From: Thermincola ferriacetica | GTDB lineage: Bacteria; Bacillota; Thermincolia; Thermincolales; Thermincolaceae | Assembly (NCBI RefSeq): GCF_001263415.1 | Contig: NZ_LGTE01000004.1 | Span: 1-64,000 of the forward strand | Direction of reading: 5' to 3' | DNA length: 64,000 bases | The notes under the pieces: model-generated | Databases searched by the model: none | Seen by the model: the letters and a program-made list of their open reading frames with translations, nothing else | Told to the model about the DNA's origin: nothing | Position numbers and translations under genes: made by a program | Part shown: piece after piece, positions 45,865 to 54,219 of the stretch | How the letters are laid out: the number at the start of each line of letters is the position of its first letter | Numbering within the stretch: position 1 is the first letter of the stretch

Positions 45865-46008
45865 TACACATTACCCCCTTTTGTTTTCTCGTCACCAGAA
45901 GCGCAAAAACTGCTTTGTTTTTGTTTTAATGCCCCTGTCCAATACCCCTTTCCCTTTGTTGTGATTTTAAAGCGGCTTGTAGGTCAAAATAACGCGTCGG
46001 TTAACTTG

Positions 46009-46803
46009 TTATGTCAACCAGTCCTGCTGCCCGTCCAGCAGCCTGCCAATTATCAGGCGTTTGGCGTGGTTTATGTTCAGGGCCAGTACCACCACCCTGC
46101 CGCCCGGCCTGATGCCCGCCGGCCTGTCAATACGGCATACGGCGTCCACTCCCGGCTCAAGGCTTACGTATACCGCTGTCTGTGTGATGTTTGTCACTTC
46201 CCCCGCATACTGGCCTCCGGCGTGGTATTTGCTGTCCACTGTCAGCCACGGGTCGGGCAGTAATGCCTTCCGGCTCACCACCACGCGGCGGTTCTCGCGG
46301 TCCACTTCTTTGACCAAAACTTCCAGGTCCTGGCCCTCGACCAGGTAGCTCTTTATGTCCCCGGCCCAGCCCCAGCGCACCTCGTCCAGCGGCATTACTG
46401 CCGTCACGCCGCCGATGTTCACCAGCACGCATTTGCCGGGCAGGATTTTCTCGATACTGCCGGGCTGTACCTGACCCGGCTCCAGCTTCGACCAGGTCTG
46501 CTCCGCCATCTGTTCCAGCGCGGCCCTGTGCGACAGGTACACCTCGTTGGCGCTCCGGTTGATGTGTTTTATAACGACAGGAATACTCCGGCCTATAAAC
46601 CGTCTCGGGCTGCCGCCGCCCGCTATGTCGCTCTCAAATATCATGCCCTTGACCGGCTGGTCGCCCAGGTCCCAGTAAACCACCAGGTACCTGATCCCGG
46701 CCATGGCCTCCAGGCCGCTTATGTATTCCCGGACCACCACGCCGTTCTGCCACCGGCGGTACATGTCCTGCCAAAAAGCCAATACTTTTTCTTCCGTTGC
46801 CAT
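46009..46803 (-). CDS. S1-domain protein 1
   Basis: 264 residues with about three S1-like units, the clearest at 185-255 (SKYHAGGQYAGEVTNITQTA, then VSLEPGVDAVCRI). VVVSRKALLPDPWL is shared with the paralogue at 49643. S1 domains bind RNA; here it may act on plasmid transcripts, translation or copy control. It directly follows repA (31 bases). Confidence 0.85.
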   Translation of the reverse strand: MATEEKVLAFWQDMYRRWQNGVVVREYISGLEAMAGIRYLVVYWDLGDQPVKGMIFESDIAGGGSPRRFIGRSIPVVIKHINRSANEVYLSHRAALEQMAEQTWSKLEPGQVQPGSIEKILPGKCVLVNIGGVTAVMPLDEVRWGWAGDIKSYLVEGQDLEVLVKEVDRENRRVVVSRKALLPDPWLTVDSKYHAGGQYAGEVTNITQTAVYVSLEPGVDAVCRIDRPAGIRPGGRVVVLALNINHAKRLIIGRLLDGQQDWLT

Positions 46804-46834
46804 TGGTTATCTCAACTCCTCTCTTGCTCCACGC

Positions 46835-47797
46835 TTAAACATAGAGCATTTTAAACTTGTCTTTTTGCCTGCCCTTCCGCTGTTTCACCGCAGGGGAGGG
46901 CTTCCGCCTGTCGGCCACGGCCTGCCTGACCAGGCCCTTTAAGTTCGGCACGTCGTTCTTCTGGTAATACTGCCACGAGGCCAGCAGGGCGTCTTTTATC
47001 ACACCGGTGTCCCCGCCGGACATGCGCAATAACTCTGCCATGTACCCGGCATCTTCGGTCAACAACACGAATAAATCAAGGGACTCCTGCCTGCAGAAGT
47101 CCCGTATCTCCTTCACCTTGTCCGACTGTTCCCCCGGAAGGGGGTCCACAACAACAACATTGTTTTGTTCGCTGGAAGTTTTTTCCTGGCTATATATATT
47201 ATATTTATTATTACTTTGTTGTTGTTGTGAATAATATATATTATTTATCTCAGTCTCATTAAACTCAGTCTCGTTATATTCAGTCTCATTAGGTGAAACT
47301 TTTTTACACTCTTGAATGAAATTTTTTTTCACTCCGGGTAAAAAATTTTTACACTCCGGAGTGAAAAAATTTTTCACTCCTTGTGGCTCTAAGGCTTCAA
47401 AGGTCTTTTGCAGCAGATATATCTGATTGGGCCTGTTTAATCCAACCCTTTCTTCCTCAATGAGCCGTGCTTCTTTCAATTCCTGCAGCACCTTTCGCAG
47501 GGTCGGCTGGCTGCACTTGAGTATTTCCGCCATTTCACTGCGGGAATAGATCAGGTATACCTCGCCTTTTTTATTGACCCAACCGTTTTCTATGCTCAGT
47601 TCATGCCTGTCTCTCAGTAAAGCATACAGGACCCTTGCGTCATTGGACAGGTTGGTAAACTCGCCTTCAAACAAAAACTTTGGCAGTTGAAAATACCTGG
47701 CATTGGCAATGTCCTCTACGGAGTACCTTTTTCTTGGATCAACCTCGTTTATCATTAGTCTGTCCGGTTGAGGTTTATCTTGTGTCAGATCTCCCAT
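46835..47797 (-). CDS. repA: RepA_N-type replication initiator
   Basis: 320 residues. The N terminus RYSVEDIANARYFQLPKFLF, LSNDARVLYALLRDRHELSI and a winged helix with MAEILKCSQPTLRKVLQELK are typical of the RepA_N family of Firmicute plasmids. The middle (150-220) is low in complexity and coded by direct repeats that probably form the origin. The C-terminal domain (240-320) is helical. ATG after AAGGGGGTAATT. Confidence 0.93.
   Translation of the reverse strand: MGDLTQDKPQPDRLMINEVDPRKRYSVEDIANARYFQLPKFLFEGEFTNLSNDARVLYALLRDRHELSIENGWVNKKGEVYLIYSRSEMAEILKCSQPTLRKVLQELKEARLIEEERVGLNRPNQIYLLQKTFEALEPQGVKNFFTPECKNFLPGVKKNFIQECKKVSPNETEYNETEFNETEINNIYYSQQQQSNNKYNIYSQEKTSSEQNNVVVVDPLPGEQSDKVKEIRDFCRQESLDLFVLLTEDAGYMAELLRMSGGDTGVIKDALLASWQYYQKNDVPNLKGLVRQAVADRRKPSPAVKQRKGRQKDKFKMLYV
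47250..47294. repeat. three 15-bp direct repeats inside repA
   Basis: TCAGTCTCATTAAAC, TCAGTCTCGTTATAT and TCAGTCTCATTAGGT stand in a row; they code for NETEYNETEFNETEI. In RepA_N plasmids the origin is found in this part of rep. Confidence 0.8.
47296..47390. repeat. iteron-like palindromic repeats inside repA (putative oriV)
   Basis: TTTTTTACACTC, TTTTTTTCACTCC, TTTTTACACTCCGG and TTTTTCACTCC recur with an exact GGAGTGAAAAA/TTTTTCACTCC dyad. AT-rich and iteron-like, next to the three 15-bp repeats. Origin function is inferred from the family. Confidence 0.6.
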
Positions 47798-47876
47798 AAT
47801 TACCCCCTTCCCTTCTCCTAAAGCAACACCCTTCTGCCATCAACCAGTGCAGAAAACGGTATGTGTTTTCAGCCAT
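47775..47876 (-). CDS. possible 33-residue ORF overlapping the repA start
   Basis: ATG nine bases after GAGAGGGG; product MAENTYRFLHWLMAEGCCFR plus a basic tail. It stops inside repA, 20 bases past its ATG, so it could couple or limit repA translation. No other support for coding. Confidence 0.35.
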   Translation of the reverse strand: MAENTYRFLHWLMAEGCCFRRREGGNYGRSDTR

Positions 47877-47877
47877 A

Positions 47878-48012
47878 CTAATACACCCCTCTCGCCAGTA
47901 AAAAGTCTTTCACTGTGCAGCCGAGATTCAGTAAATCCTGCAACACCCTGTCCACATCTACCTTATACTGCTTTGTCCTGTCGTGGCTGTCGTTGGGGTT
48001 GTTCCGCTCCAC
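47878..48012 (-). CDS. possible 44-residue protein upstream of repA
   Basis: GTG after AAAGGCAGG; product (M)ERNNPNDSHDRTKQYKVDVD, then a helical end DLLNLGCTVKDFLLARGVY. It overlaps the inferred end of the gene split by the IsrB element. Coding is plausible but unproven. Confidence 0.45.
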   Translation of the reverse strand: MERNNPNDSHDRTKQYKVDVDRVLQDLLNLGCTVKDFLLARGVY

Positions 48013-48030
48013 AACATATCCTGCCTTTAC

Positions 48031-49062
48031 TCAGACTGCTAATTTCCAGGAAAATCCTGTTGACCTGGCCAGCAGCCTTGCTTTTCTCGGACTGAAATGC
48101 CCGATCCTTTTTCCATCGGCATCAGCTATGCCCAGTACCTTCGATATATCCGTCGGCAGGCCGCACACCCAACCCCGATAGGTCTTTCCGGCTTTCTCCG
48201 CTTCCACCCAGTCGCCTTTGCGGAAAAATCCGCCGTTGGCGGTGCCGCCAAAGCGCGGTCTAATGCCGCCCTTTTGCGGGTTCTGCCGGTGCAGGCTCCG
48301 CCTGGCGTATTGAAGTCTCCGCCAGACATAGAAAGGCGCGTCGGCGTTTTGACAGCCCGTTACCCCAATCAGCATTGCCACGGCGTCGTTGGCGTGGGTC
48401 GCAGGTACCTGCTCCCACTTTTTGTCGGTCTGTTTTTGCAGGCCGAATTTCTCCCGCCAGGCGTCGGTGTCGGCTACCTCCACCAGCTTCAGGACGGCCA
48501 GCTTCCGGTATTCCCGGTACGTTAACGTTTTGCCGATCTCGACGGTGGAGAAGTATTTCCCGTCCCTGAAACGGTAGTGGTTGTACCGCACGTCCTCGGT
48601 GACGATCAGCCGAACAGGGTATACCATGCATAACTCACGGACTACCTTGAGCCGGGTTTCCACCTTCGACCTCTGCGTGGGAGCCAGCCAGTACCCGTCC
48701 CTTTTCCGATTGTCGAACCGGGCCGGACGACGCGGTGTGTTGCGGTACCGTCGCGCACGGCGCAGGTTCCGCCTGGCATCCATCTTTTTCGGCACGTCGT
48801 CCGGAAGAAATGCCATCGCGCGTATCTCCACCTGCCGGTGCGATGCTACGGCCACTCCGTCGTATTTCGCGCCGGGGTCCACAGCCAGGGACAGCGGCTG
48901 GATTTCTTCTCCTACCGGCCTGGTCATCTGGATATAAAACAGCCCCAGCTTATTTCTCCTGGGCTTTGCCAGGCCGTCTTTTATCAGCAGCCTGGCCTTC
49001 CTTGGAGTGGTGGGCATGAGCGGCTTGCCGTCCACGCCCACCACCGGTACTCTTTTGAACAT
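48031..49062 (-). CDS. isrB: IsrB-type RuvC nuclease (no HNH domain)
   Basis: 343 residues, ATG after AAAGGAGGCGGAGTATCCGCG. N-terminal PLMP motif (KPLMPTTPRKARLLI), RuvC-I LAVDPGAKYDGVAV (D62), arginine-rich bridge helix (MDARRNLRRARRYRNTPRR), RuvC-II LIVTEDVRY (E156), and RuvC-III ATHANDAVAMLIG (D226). There is no HNH insertion, which separates IsrB from IscB. Known IsrBs are RNA-guided nickases. Residues look intact. The last codons may extend into host DNA. Confidence 0.9.
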   Translation of the reverse strand: MFKRVPVVGVDGKPLMPTTPRKARLLIKDGLAKPRRNKLGLFYIQMTRPVGEEIQPLSLAVDPGAKYDGVAVASHRQVEIRAMAFLPDDVPKKMDARRNLRRARRYRNTPRRPARFDNRKRDGYWLAPTQRSKVETRLKVVRELCMVYPVRLIVTEDVRYNHYRFRDGKYFSTVEIGKTLTYREYRKLAVLKLVEVADTDAWREKFGLQKQTDKKWEQVPATHANDAVAMLIGVTGCQNADAPFYVWRRLQYARRSLHRQNPQKGGIRPRFGGTANGGFFRKGDWVEAEKAGKTYRGWVCGLPTDISKVLGIADADGKRIGHFSPRKARLLARSTGFSWKLAV

Positions 49063-49320
49063 CGCGGATACTCCGCCTCCTTTCGGAGTGTTTGTCGCCT
49101 CGGCGATGTCCGCAGGGCTTAGGCCGGTCTTGTCCCAGCCGCGGCATTCAGCGGTTCTGCCTCACATAGTCCGGGCTGGCGAAACACCCGGAAGTGATTA
49201 CGTAGCCCCGCAGACCCCTGCCCAGCTCTCTGTTCTACTGAGCACTGGGCCGCCTAGTCAGCCTGTTGCCCCTGCCCCCGCCAGGGCAAGCCCCCGCTTC
49301 TGTAAGCGGGGGTGGTTGAC
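48046..49320 (-). mobile_element. IsrB-carrying IS200/605-like element without tnpA
   Basis: Left end GTCAACC plus the hairpin CCCCCGCTTACAGAAGCGGGGG; right end near CAGGATTTTCCTGG. Boundaries are inferred from the split reading frame on both sides (49321-49411 and below 48045). It must be moved by a TnpA from elsewhere. Confidence 0.6.
49063..49320 (-). ncRNA. predicted omega RNA of IsrB
   Basis: The stretch between the left end and isrB is rich in hairpins and carries no frame with a ribosome site; IscB/IsrB guide RNAs are encoded here, upstream of the nuclease gene. Extent is inferred. Confidence 0.55.
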
Positions 49321-49411
49321 CGATGTCGTGTTCTGTCAGGTTTTCCATCTCAAAAATCGCTTTGCTGGCGCTGAACCAATTTTGGGTCCGGTTTTGGTTG
49401 TTGACTACCAT
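49321..49411 (-). pseudogene. 5' part of a small gene split by the IsrB element
   Basis: ATG after AAGGAGTGGTGGAG codes 30 residues (MVVNNQNRTQNWFSASKAIF ... NLTEHDI) and then runs into the element. The 3' side of the element continues in frame as EISSLSKGRICCGAEQPQRQ and stops at about 47963, giving a protein of about 57 residues if joined. The join is inferred. Confidence 0.5.
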
Positions 49412-49449
49412 CTCCACCACTCCTTACTCAGTTTGTTTTTTGTCCTCGC

Positions 49450-49629
49450 AAAAAAAGAGGCAGGAACAGCGCCGGGTTTCCGGACACTGTCCTGCCTGTG
49501 AAAAGGAGTGGTGTCAAAAAAAGAGGCAGGCGCATGACCCTGTCAGGGGCCCGGCCTGCCAAAGAAGGGTGAGAAGGGTGTACAAAAAAAGGGCAGGGAC
49601 TGCGCCAATCTCCGGCACGTTCCCTGCCC
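49450..49629 (-). terminator. three intrinsic terminators in tandem
   Basis: Stems AGGCAGGA/TCCTGCCT (49456-49497), GGCAGGC/GCCTGCC (49524-49560) and GGGCAGGGA/TCCCTGCCC (49591-49629), each with seven T after it on the minus strand. They isolate the S1-domain gene upstream from the repA region downstream. Confidence 0.85.
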
Positions 49630-49642
49630 ATCGGGAAAAATT

Positions 49643-50467
49643 CTATTCAGCCTGTTTTATAATGCGTATTATGCGGCCCTTTAGACGCCTGGCCTCGTAG
49701 TTGGACATGGTTATCTTCACCTGGACCTGGTCGCCGGGCCTGACGCGGAATACCGGGTGCAGGGTCTTTACGTCTATGCCGGGTTCCAGGTTTACGATTA
49801 CGCCGGTTTCCACCACGCCGCGGACGGTGCCGGCCCATACGCTGCCTTTTTTGTACCTGTCCACACCAAGCCAGGGGTCGGGTATAAGCGCCTTCCGGCT
49901 TACAAATACGCGCTTCTTCTTCGTGTCAATTTTGGTCACTTTTACACGAAATGTTTCGCCGATCTTCAGTCCGCTGCTGTCCATCCAGCCCCAGCCGTAT
50001 TCGCTCATAAACAGAAAGGCCAGGACACCGCCAATGTCCACGTAGATCAAACGCCGGACCGGGTCTATCTTCCTGATCACCGCTGTCCGTTCCTGGCCTT
50101 CCTCAAGTTCGGACCAGGTCTTTTCGTAGATTTCTTCCAGCGCTTCCCTGCGGTTTAAATAAACCACCCCTGCCGCCCGGTCCACGCGCTCGATCTTGAA
50201 CAGCAGTTCACGGCCAAGCAGGTGTTCCAGCTTCTGTTTGCCCCTCAGCCCGGCCTTGTCTGCCGGCACTTCGCCGGTTATATCCTCGCCCAGGCCAAGG
50301 TCCACCAGCAGGGTCTTTCCCTGTTCGCCTGTATGAACCCCTCTCGCCACGCCGTGGATGTACTGCCGGTTCATCAAACGGCGGTATATTTCTTCCCATG
50401 GATTGCTTACTGCCTCCGCCTGCTCGGGCTTATAACCCTCGATAAATTCAATGTTGCCTACACTCAT
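49643..50467 (-). CDS. S1-domain protein 2
   Basis: 274 residues. Three S1-like units: about 35-105 (HGVARGVHTGEQGKTLLVDL), 120-190 (RTAVIRKIDPVRRLIYVDIG) and 205-272 (GSVWAGTVRGVVETGVIVNL). VFVSRKALIPDPWL matches VVVSRKALLPDPWL in the paralogue at 46009. RNA binding is likely; the role on the plasmid is unknown. The triple terminator follows its stop. Confidence 0.85.
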   Translation of the reverse strand: MSVGNIEFIEGYKPEQAEAVSNPWEEIYRRLMNRQYIHGVARGVHTGEQGKTLLVDLGLGEDITGEVPADKAGLRGKQKLEHLLGRELLFKIERVDRAAGVVYLNRREALEEIYEKTWSELEEGQERTAVIRKIDPVRRLIYVDIGGVLAFLFMSEYGWGWMDSSGLKIGETFRVKVTKIDTKKKRVFVSRKALIPDPWLGVDRYKKGSVWAGTVRGVVETGVIVNLEPGIDVKTLHPVFRVRPGDQVQVKITMSNYEARRLKGRIIRIIKQAE

Positions 50468-50483
50468 GGATACATCAGCCTCC

Positions 50484-50894
50484 TTAATTAAGTTTTTGGT
50501 TAAGCATATCCACCAGGGACTTTAAAAAGTCCCGGTTTTTCTCTATCTCCTGCGCCTGCCGGGGGGTCAGTTCCCCCATGCGGGTCAGGTAGTATTCCAT
50601 CTCGGCTTTTGCCTCCCATAAGGGTTTAACCGCCTTCCTCAACAGGCGCATAAACAGTATCGCCGGGTCGTCATCGGCGAGTTTTTTCTTTGCCTGGGTT
50701 ATGTCGATCAGGTCGTACACAAGCTCGGTTTTCTGTTTCTTCAACTGCGATACTTCTTTCTTCAGGCCGTCAAGCTGGGTTTTCAGGTATTCCAACTGTC
50801 CGCATGTCTCTCTGTACTCCTCCAGCTCTGCCTTTAATTTTATCAATACCTCGTATTCGTCAGGCTGATGCTGTAATTGTTTTGCTTCCTGCAT
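50484..50894 (-). CDS. coiled-coil protein
   Basis: 136 residues. Residues 15-75 form a coiled coil (LIKLKAELEEYRETCGQLEY, LKKEVSQLKKQKTELVYDLI); the rest is helical, ending SLVDMLNQKLN. Its ATG overlaps the stop of the VirD4-like gene, so the two may work together in transfer or DNA handling. No family recognised. Confidence 0.75.
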   Translation of the reverse strand: MQEAKQLQHQPDEYEVLIKLKAELEEYRETCGQLEYLKTQLDGLKKEVSQLKKQKTELVYDLIDITQAKKKLADDDPAILFMRLLRKAVKPLWEAKAEMEYYLTRMGELTPRQAQEIEKNRDFLKSLVDMLNQKLN

Positions 50895-52813
50895 CAGTAC
50901 CAGTCCCCCTTCGCGTCTGTGTTCGTGTTTATCCCCACATCATCCACTGCACTTACGCTGCCCTCCAGCCTGTCGCGCAGGCCGGCCACGGTTGCCTCGG
51001 TGACCTCCGGGGCCATGTCGTCGATTAACTCAATGTCCGGCATTCCGTACTGCCTCAACTCACGTTTTATAAGCCCGGCCAGTTCGCCCGGCGGGATGAC
51101 ACTGCCCTCGCCGATAAACAGCCGGTTGTTGGCTCCCACCACGCTGCACATGACCTTGCCAGGCGGCAGTTCCATGATGTCGGTCGGGGTCCAGCGCTTC
51201 TGCAGTACCTGGCGTTCGGTCAGCTTACGCTGCAATTTCAGGCTCGGAAACAGTACATGGTCGTCCACGGTGATGCTGCGGTCGGTGCGCTCCTGTTCGC
51301 CCAGGGTCCTGCTCAACAGCTCGGCGTCGGGATACCCCAAACCGCCAAACACGATCTTGTTCTTCACTATGGTCAGCATGGTATCCAGGAAGCTGGGTAC
51401 CCCGGCCAGCTTCAACTGGCCGAAGCTCTGCAGGGCTATGTGGCACGCGCACCGGTATTTCCGCCCTATGGCCGCAAGCCGTTCAAAGTCGGCGTTCACG
51501 TAACGCGGAAACTCGTCGATATACAGCATGTGCGGTACACGGGTCCATTCGTCACCGGGGCGCCGGAATACGGCGTTCTGCAACTGCATGATCAGAAACT
51601 GGCCGAAAATGTCGCCCAGCTTGCCCAGCTCGCCCATCCGGGTCGTTGCCAGCAGAATGCCGCCCTCGTTGATGTGCCGGTCCATGTCTATGTCGGATTT
51701 CCCCATGAACACCCGGCTGATGTGCGGGTTGGAGATTATATCGCCCAACTGCAGCCGCGCGCCCATGGCAAACTGGTGGATCTTGTCGGCCAGCCGGCCA
51801 AAGACTTCGTGCTCGAAGTATAAAAAGGTGTCGTCCTCGCCAAACCGCCGGCGGTATTCGTTGACCACCAGTTTCAGCTTCTCCTGGTCAAGCAGGAGTT
51901 CGTATATCTCGTTTAAATACAGGTCGTTGCCACGCAGACGTTTCATCAGCAGGTAGGTCTGCTTGGCGTGCTGTTCCTGGGCCTGCGCAAAAAAGGCTTC
52001 CTGCTTGCCGAACAGGTTTCTCTGGATCAGCCGCATGGTCTCGGCCACGGACTCGGGTTCGCCGTCCAATGGGTTAAACCGGCAGGTGTCGGGATTTATG
52101 GGGTCGATCAGTACGTGCTTTAAACCGAGTTTCCTGCACCATTCCGCCACTTCGTACACGGTCTCGCCGTCGGGCTCCACCAGGGTCAGGCCCAGCGGTG
52201 TGCCGTTCTTTATCACCTTCAGGTCCTGCCAGATCAGGCGCTTGAACACGGCGCTGGTCTTGCCGCTGCCTGGTCCGCCGGCCACCATAATGTGGGTGAA
52301 CCGGTTCAGGCTCGGTATTACCACCGGGGCCCCTTCTCTGTCGCGGCATATCTCTGCCTCCAGTCTGCCGTTCCACGGCCAGGTCTTTAACCGGTCGCCG
52401 CTGTTCGGTTTTATGCCGGGCAACGGGAGAGGTATGGTGGTCTTTAAACCCAGCTCCCCGGTCAGCAAATGCTTTATCAGCAGTACCGCCGGCACGGCTC
52501 CGGCGATTATCACGCCCAGCGCCTGCGCCATCACGCCCGACGGGTCCAGGTACCCGGCGTTCAGGTGAAAAAACAGCGGGTTGATCACGCCCTGCGCCAG
52601 CCCCGCCCAGGCCGGGTACTGTGATGTCAGCCATACCTGCCGGTGCTCCGTCAGGGCATAAAAAAACACCCCTACGGGTACTGCTGCCAGGGCCAGCGGG
52701 TACAACCCCGCTCGCCATATCACCGCCGCGGTTAGTATGAGGTTTATCGGGGGAAGTATGGCGGCGATTAGCTTTGTTTCTTCCGTCAGTCTGGTTTTGT
52801 CCAACAACGCCAC
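50894..52813 (-). CDS. VirD4/TraG-like coupling ATPase
   Basis: 639 residues. Two to three N-terminal membrane segments (ILPPINLILTAAVIWRAGLY; LALAAVPVGVFFYAL; ALGVIIAGAVPAVLLI), then a conserved P-loop AGGPGSGKTSAVFKRLIWQD (Walker A 179-186) and Walker B VPHMLYIDEFPRY (427-439). Typical for the type IV coupling proteins that bring DNA to a transfer channel. No VirB4 or classic relaxase is in the window, so transfer may need genes outside it. The Replic_Relax gene lies directly upstream. Confidence 0.88.
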   Translation of the reverse strand: MALLDKTRLTEETKLIAAILPPINLILTAAVIWRAGLYPLALAAVPVGVFFYALTEHRQVWLTSQYPAWAGLAQGVINPLFFHLNAGYLDPSGVMAQALGVIIAGAVPAVLLIKHLLTGELGLKTTIPLPLPGIKPNSGDRLKTWPWNGRLEAEICRDREGAPVVIPSLNRFTHIMVAGGPGSGKTSAVFKRLIWQDLKVIKNGTPLGLTLVEPDGETVYEVAEWCRKLGLKHVLIDPINPDTCRFNPLDGEPESVAETMRLIQRNLFGKQEAFFAQAQEQHAKQTYLLMKRLRGNDLYLNEIYELLLDQEKLKLVVNEYRRRFGEDDTFLYFEHEVFGRLADKIHQFAMGARLQLGDIISNPHISRVFMGKSDIDMDRHINEGGILLATTRMGELGKLGDIFGQFLIMQLQNAVFRRPGDEWTRVPHMLYIDEFPRYVNADFERLAAIGRKYRCACHIALQSFGQLKLAGVPSFLDTMLTIVKNKIVFGGLGYPDAELLSRTLGEQERTDRSITVDDHVLFPSLKLQRKLTERQVLQKRWTPTDIMELPPGKVMCSVVGANNRLFIGEGSVIPPGELAGLIKRELRQYGMPDIELIDDMAPEVTEATVAGLRDRLEGSVSAVDDVGINTNTDAKGDWY

Positions 52814-52826
52814 CTGCCCTTCTATA

Positions 52827-53816
52827 CTATAGCATTAATGTCTTTACATACGGGCTGTCGCCCAGTACGGTCCGTACTATGCGCTCCTGCTCGTCGTCGG
52901 CCACAATAACCATGAAATGGTCCTGCCCGCGCTTTATCCTGTCCCTGATCACCGCCAGCACGTTCTCGTTCCGGGTGGCGTACTCCACCAGGTAAAACTC
53001 GCGGTAGCCGGTGACATGGTATGCCGGCACCAGTACGGCTCCTGTCGGGCGGATCTCCAGCGTCTTGTTTTTGGACTTCAGGGCTTTTACACCTTTGTTC
53101 AGGGCTTCTTTCACCGTGTCCCGCCGTTCGTTGGCTGCGCGCAGGTGCCTGCCCAGCCATTCCGCCGCTTCGTCAAAACTTAATACGGTCACCGGCCCTG
53201 GCTGTATGTGGTTGGTAATCTGCTGCCTCACCTCACCGGGATATTTGGCTATCAATACGTGATGGCGGTCGAACCCCTGGGCCATGCTGTTCTCATGCGC
53301 CGTCAAGTCCTTCTGCTTCCTGCTGTCGGCTATGTACAAGCCTATCGGTCTGTCGCGCAGTATTGCTGCGCTTATTGTGTTGGTTTTCAATATGTTTTTG
53401 TACTGCGATTTTATTTCCAGCCCGGTCAGCCATTCACTCGGGTTTATGATCCCCTCCGCCACTAACTGCCTGTATATCTCGCCGATTAAAAAGTATTTGT
53501 GCAGATATTCGTTTTTCACACGCCGCGCCTGGCCGCTTATCAGCCGGGCACCTTCCGCCGTCAGCGCATACATGCTCGTTATTTTTCTGCACACACGCTT
53601 TGACTGTTGGCTTGTCTGCCCACTGCCCAATAACGGTCGGTCCGCCACCAGCCCCCTCCGGCTCAGCAGCCTCAGGCGATGGTAACCGTACTGCGCTCCG
53701 TTATAATAAATATCTTTTATCTGCCCTGCCGACAACATCCCAAATCTATTCAATGCCGTCAATACTTCAAAATCCCTCCTGCATATCCTGCCCATCAGTT
53801 CCTCTGCCATTACCAC
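52827..53816 (-). CDS. replication-relaxation family protein
   Basis: About 330 residues; the start is taken as the GTG ten bases after GGAGGG (the ATG two codons later is also possible). The N-terminal winged helix (RDFEVLTALNRFGMLSAGQI, then YGYHRLRLLSRRGLVADRPL) and SVKYRE-like core (YALTAEGARLISG) fit the Replic_Relax family that usually precedes a VirD4-like gene on Firmicute conjugative plasmids. It is thought to help start DNA processing. The C-terminal half is strand-rich. Confidence 0.85.
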   Translation of the reverse strand: MVMAEELMGRICRRDFEVLTALNRFGMLSAGQIKDIYYNGAQYGYHRLRLLSRRGLVADRPLLGSGQTSQQSKRVCRKITSMYALTAEGARLISGQARRVKNEYLHKYFLIGEIYRQLVAEGIINPSEWLTGLEIKSQYKNILKTNTISAAILRDRPIGLYIADSRKQKDLTAHENSMAQGFDRHHVLIAKYPGEVRQQITNHIQPGPVTVLSFDEAAEWLGRHLRAANERRDTVKEALNKGVKALKSKNKTLEIRPTGAVLVPAYHVTGYREFYLVEYATRNENVLAVIRDRIKRGQDHFMVIVADDEQERIVRTVLGDSPYVKTLML

Positions 53817-53834
53817 TTTTTTCTGACCCTCCAA

Positions 53835-54219
53835 TCCAATCTCACCACCCTGTTTTTTCTGCCATCTTTTTCCTCTATTACCAGCACACCTGCCCCCTTT
53901 CTGCCCTGTTTTCTCCCCTGCCCATTCCTGCCCAAAGCAATTCCTTGATTGCGCAAAATTTTGTGTTTTTGCCTTGCATACTGCTGAATCAGGTCATCCT
54001 TAGATTATGTAGCACTTGCAGCTGTTTTTTAGTATAAAAACCGTAATTTTGCGCAATCACTGCTGATGCCTAGAGCATCAAGGTTTTATACAATTTTGAG
54101 AAAAAATATAAAAACATGTATTTGCAACAAAAAAATAGGCGTCGGCCTTACTGCCACAAGGGTTTATGGCAATTTTTTTTGTTTTTATATTTATGGAACC
54201 ATCTTGAATTTTATATTTC
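53835..54219. other. gene-free AT-rich region with TTGCGCAA inverted repeat
   Basis: GATTGCGCAAAATT at about 53947 and AATTTTGCGCAATC at 54045-54058 are exact inverted copies about 80 bases apart, upstream of the Replic_Relax/VirD4 genes. The rest is AT-rich with no credible frame. A candidate regulator site or transfer origin. Confidence 0.5.

Noticed and set aside
45335-45895. A 186-residue frame overlapping the winged-helix gene
   Set aside because: Arg/Gly-rich shadow frame; the other frame has the recognisable helix-turn-helix.
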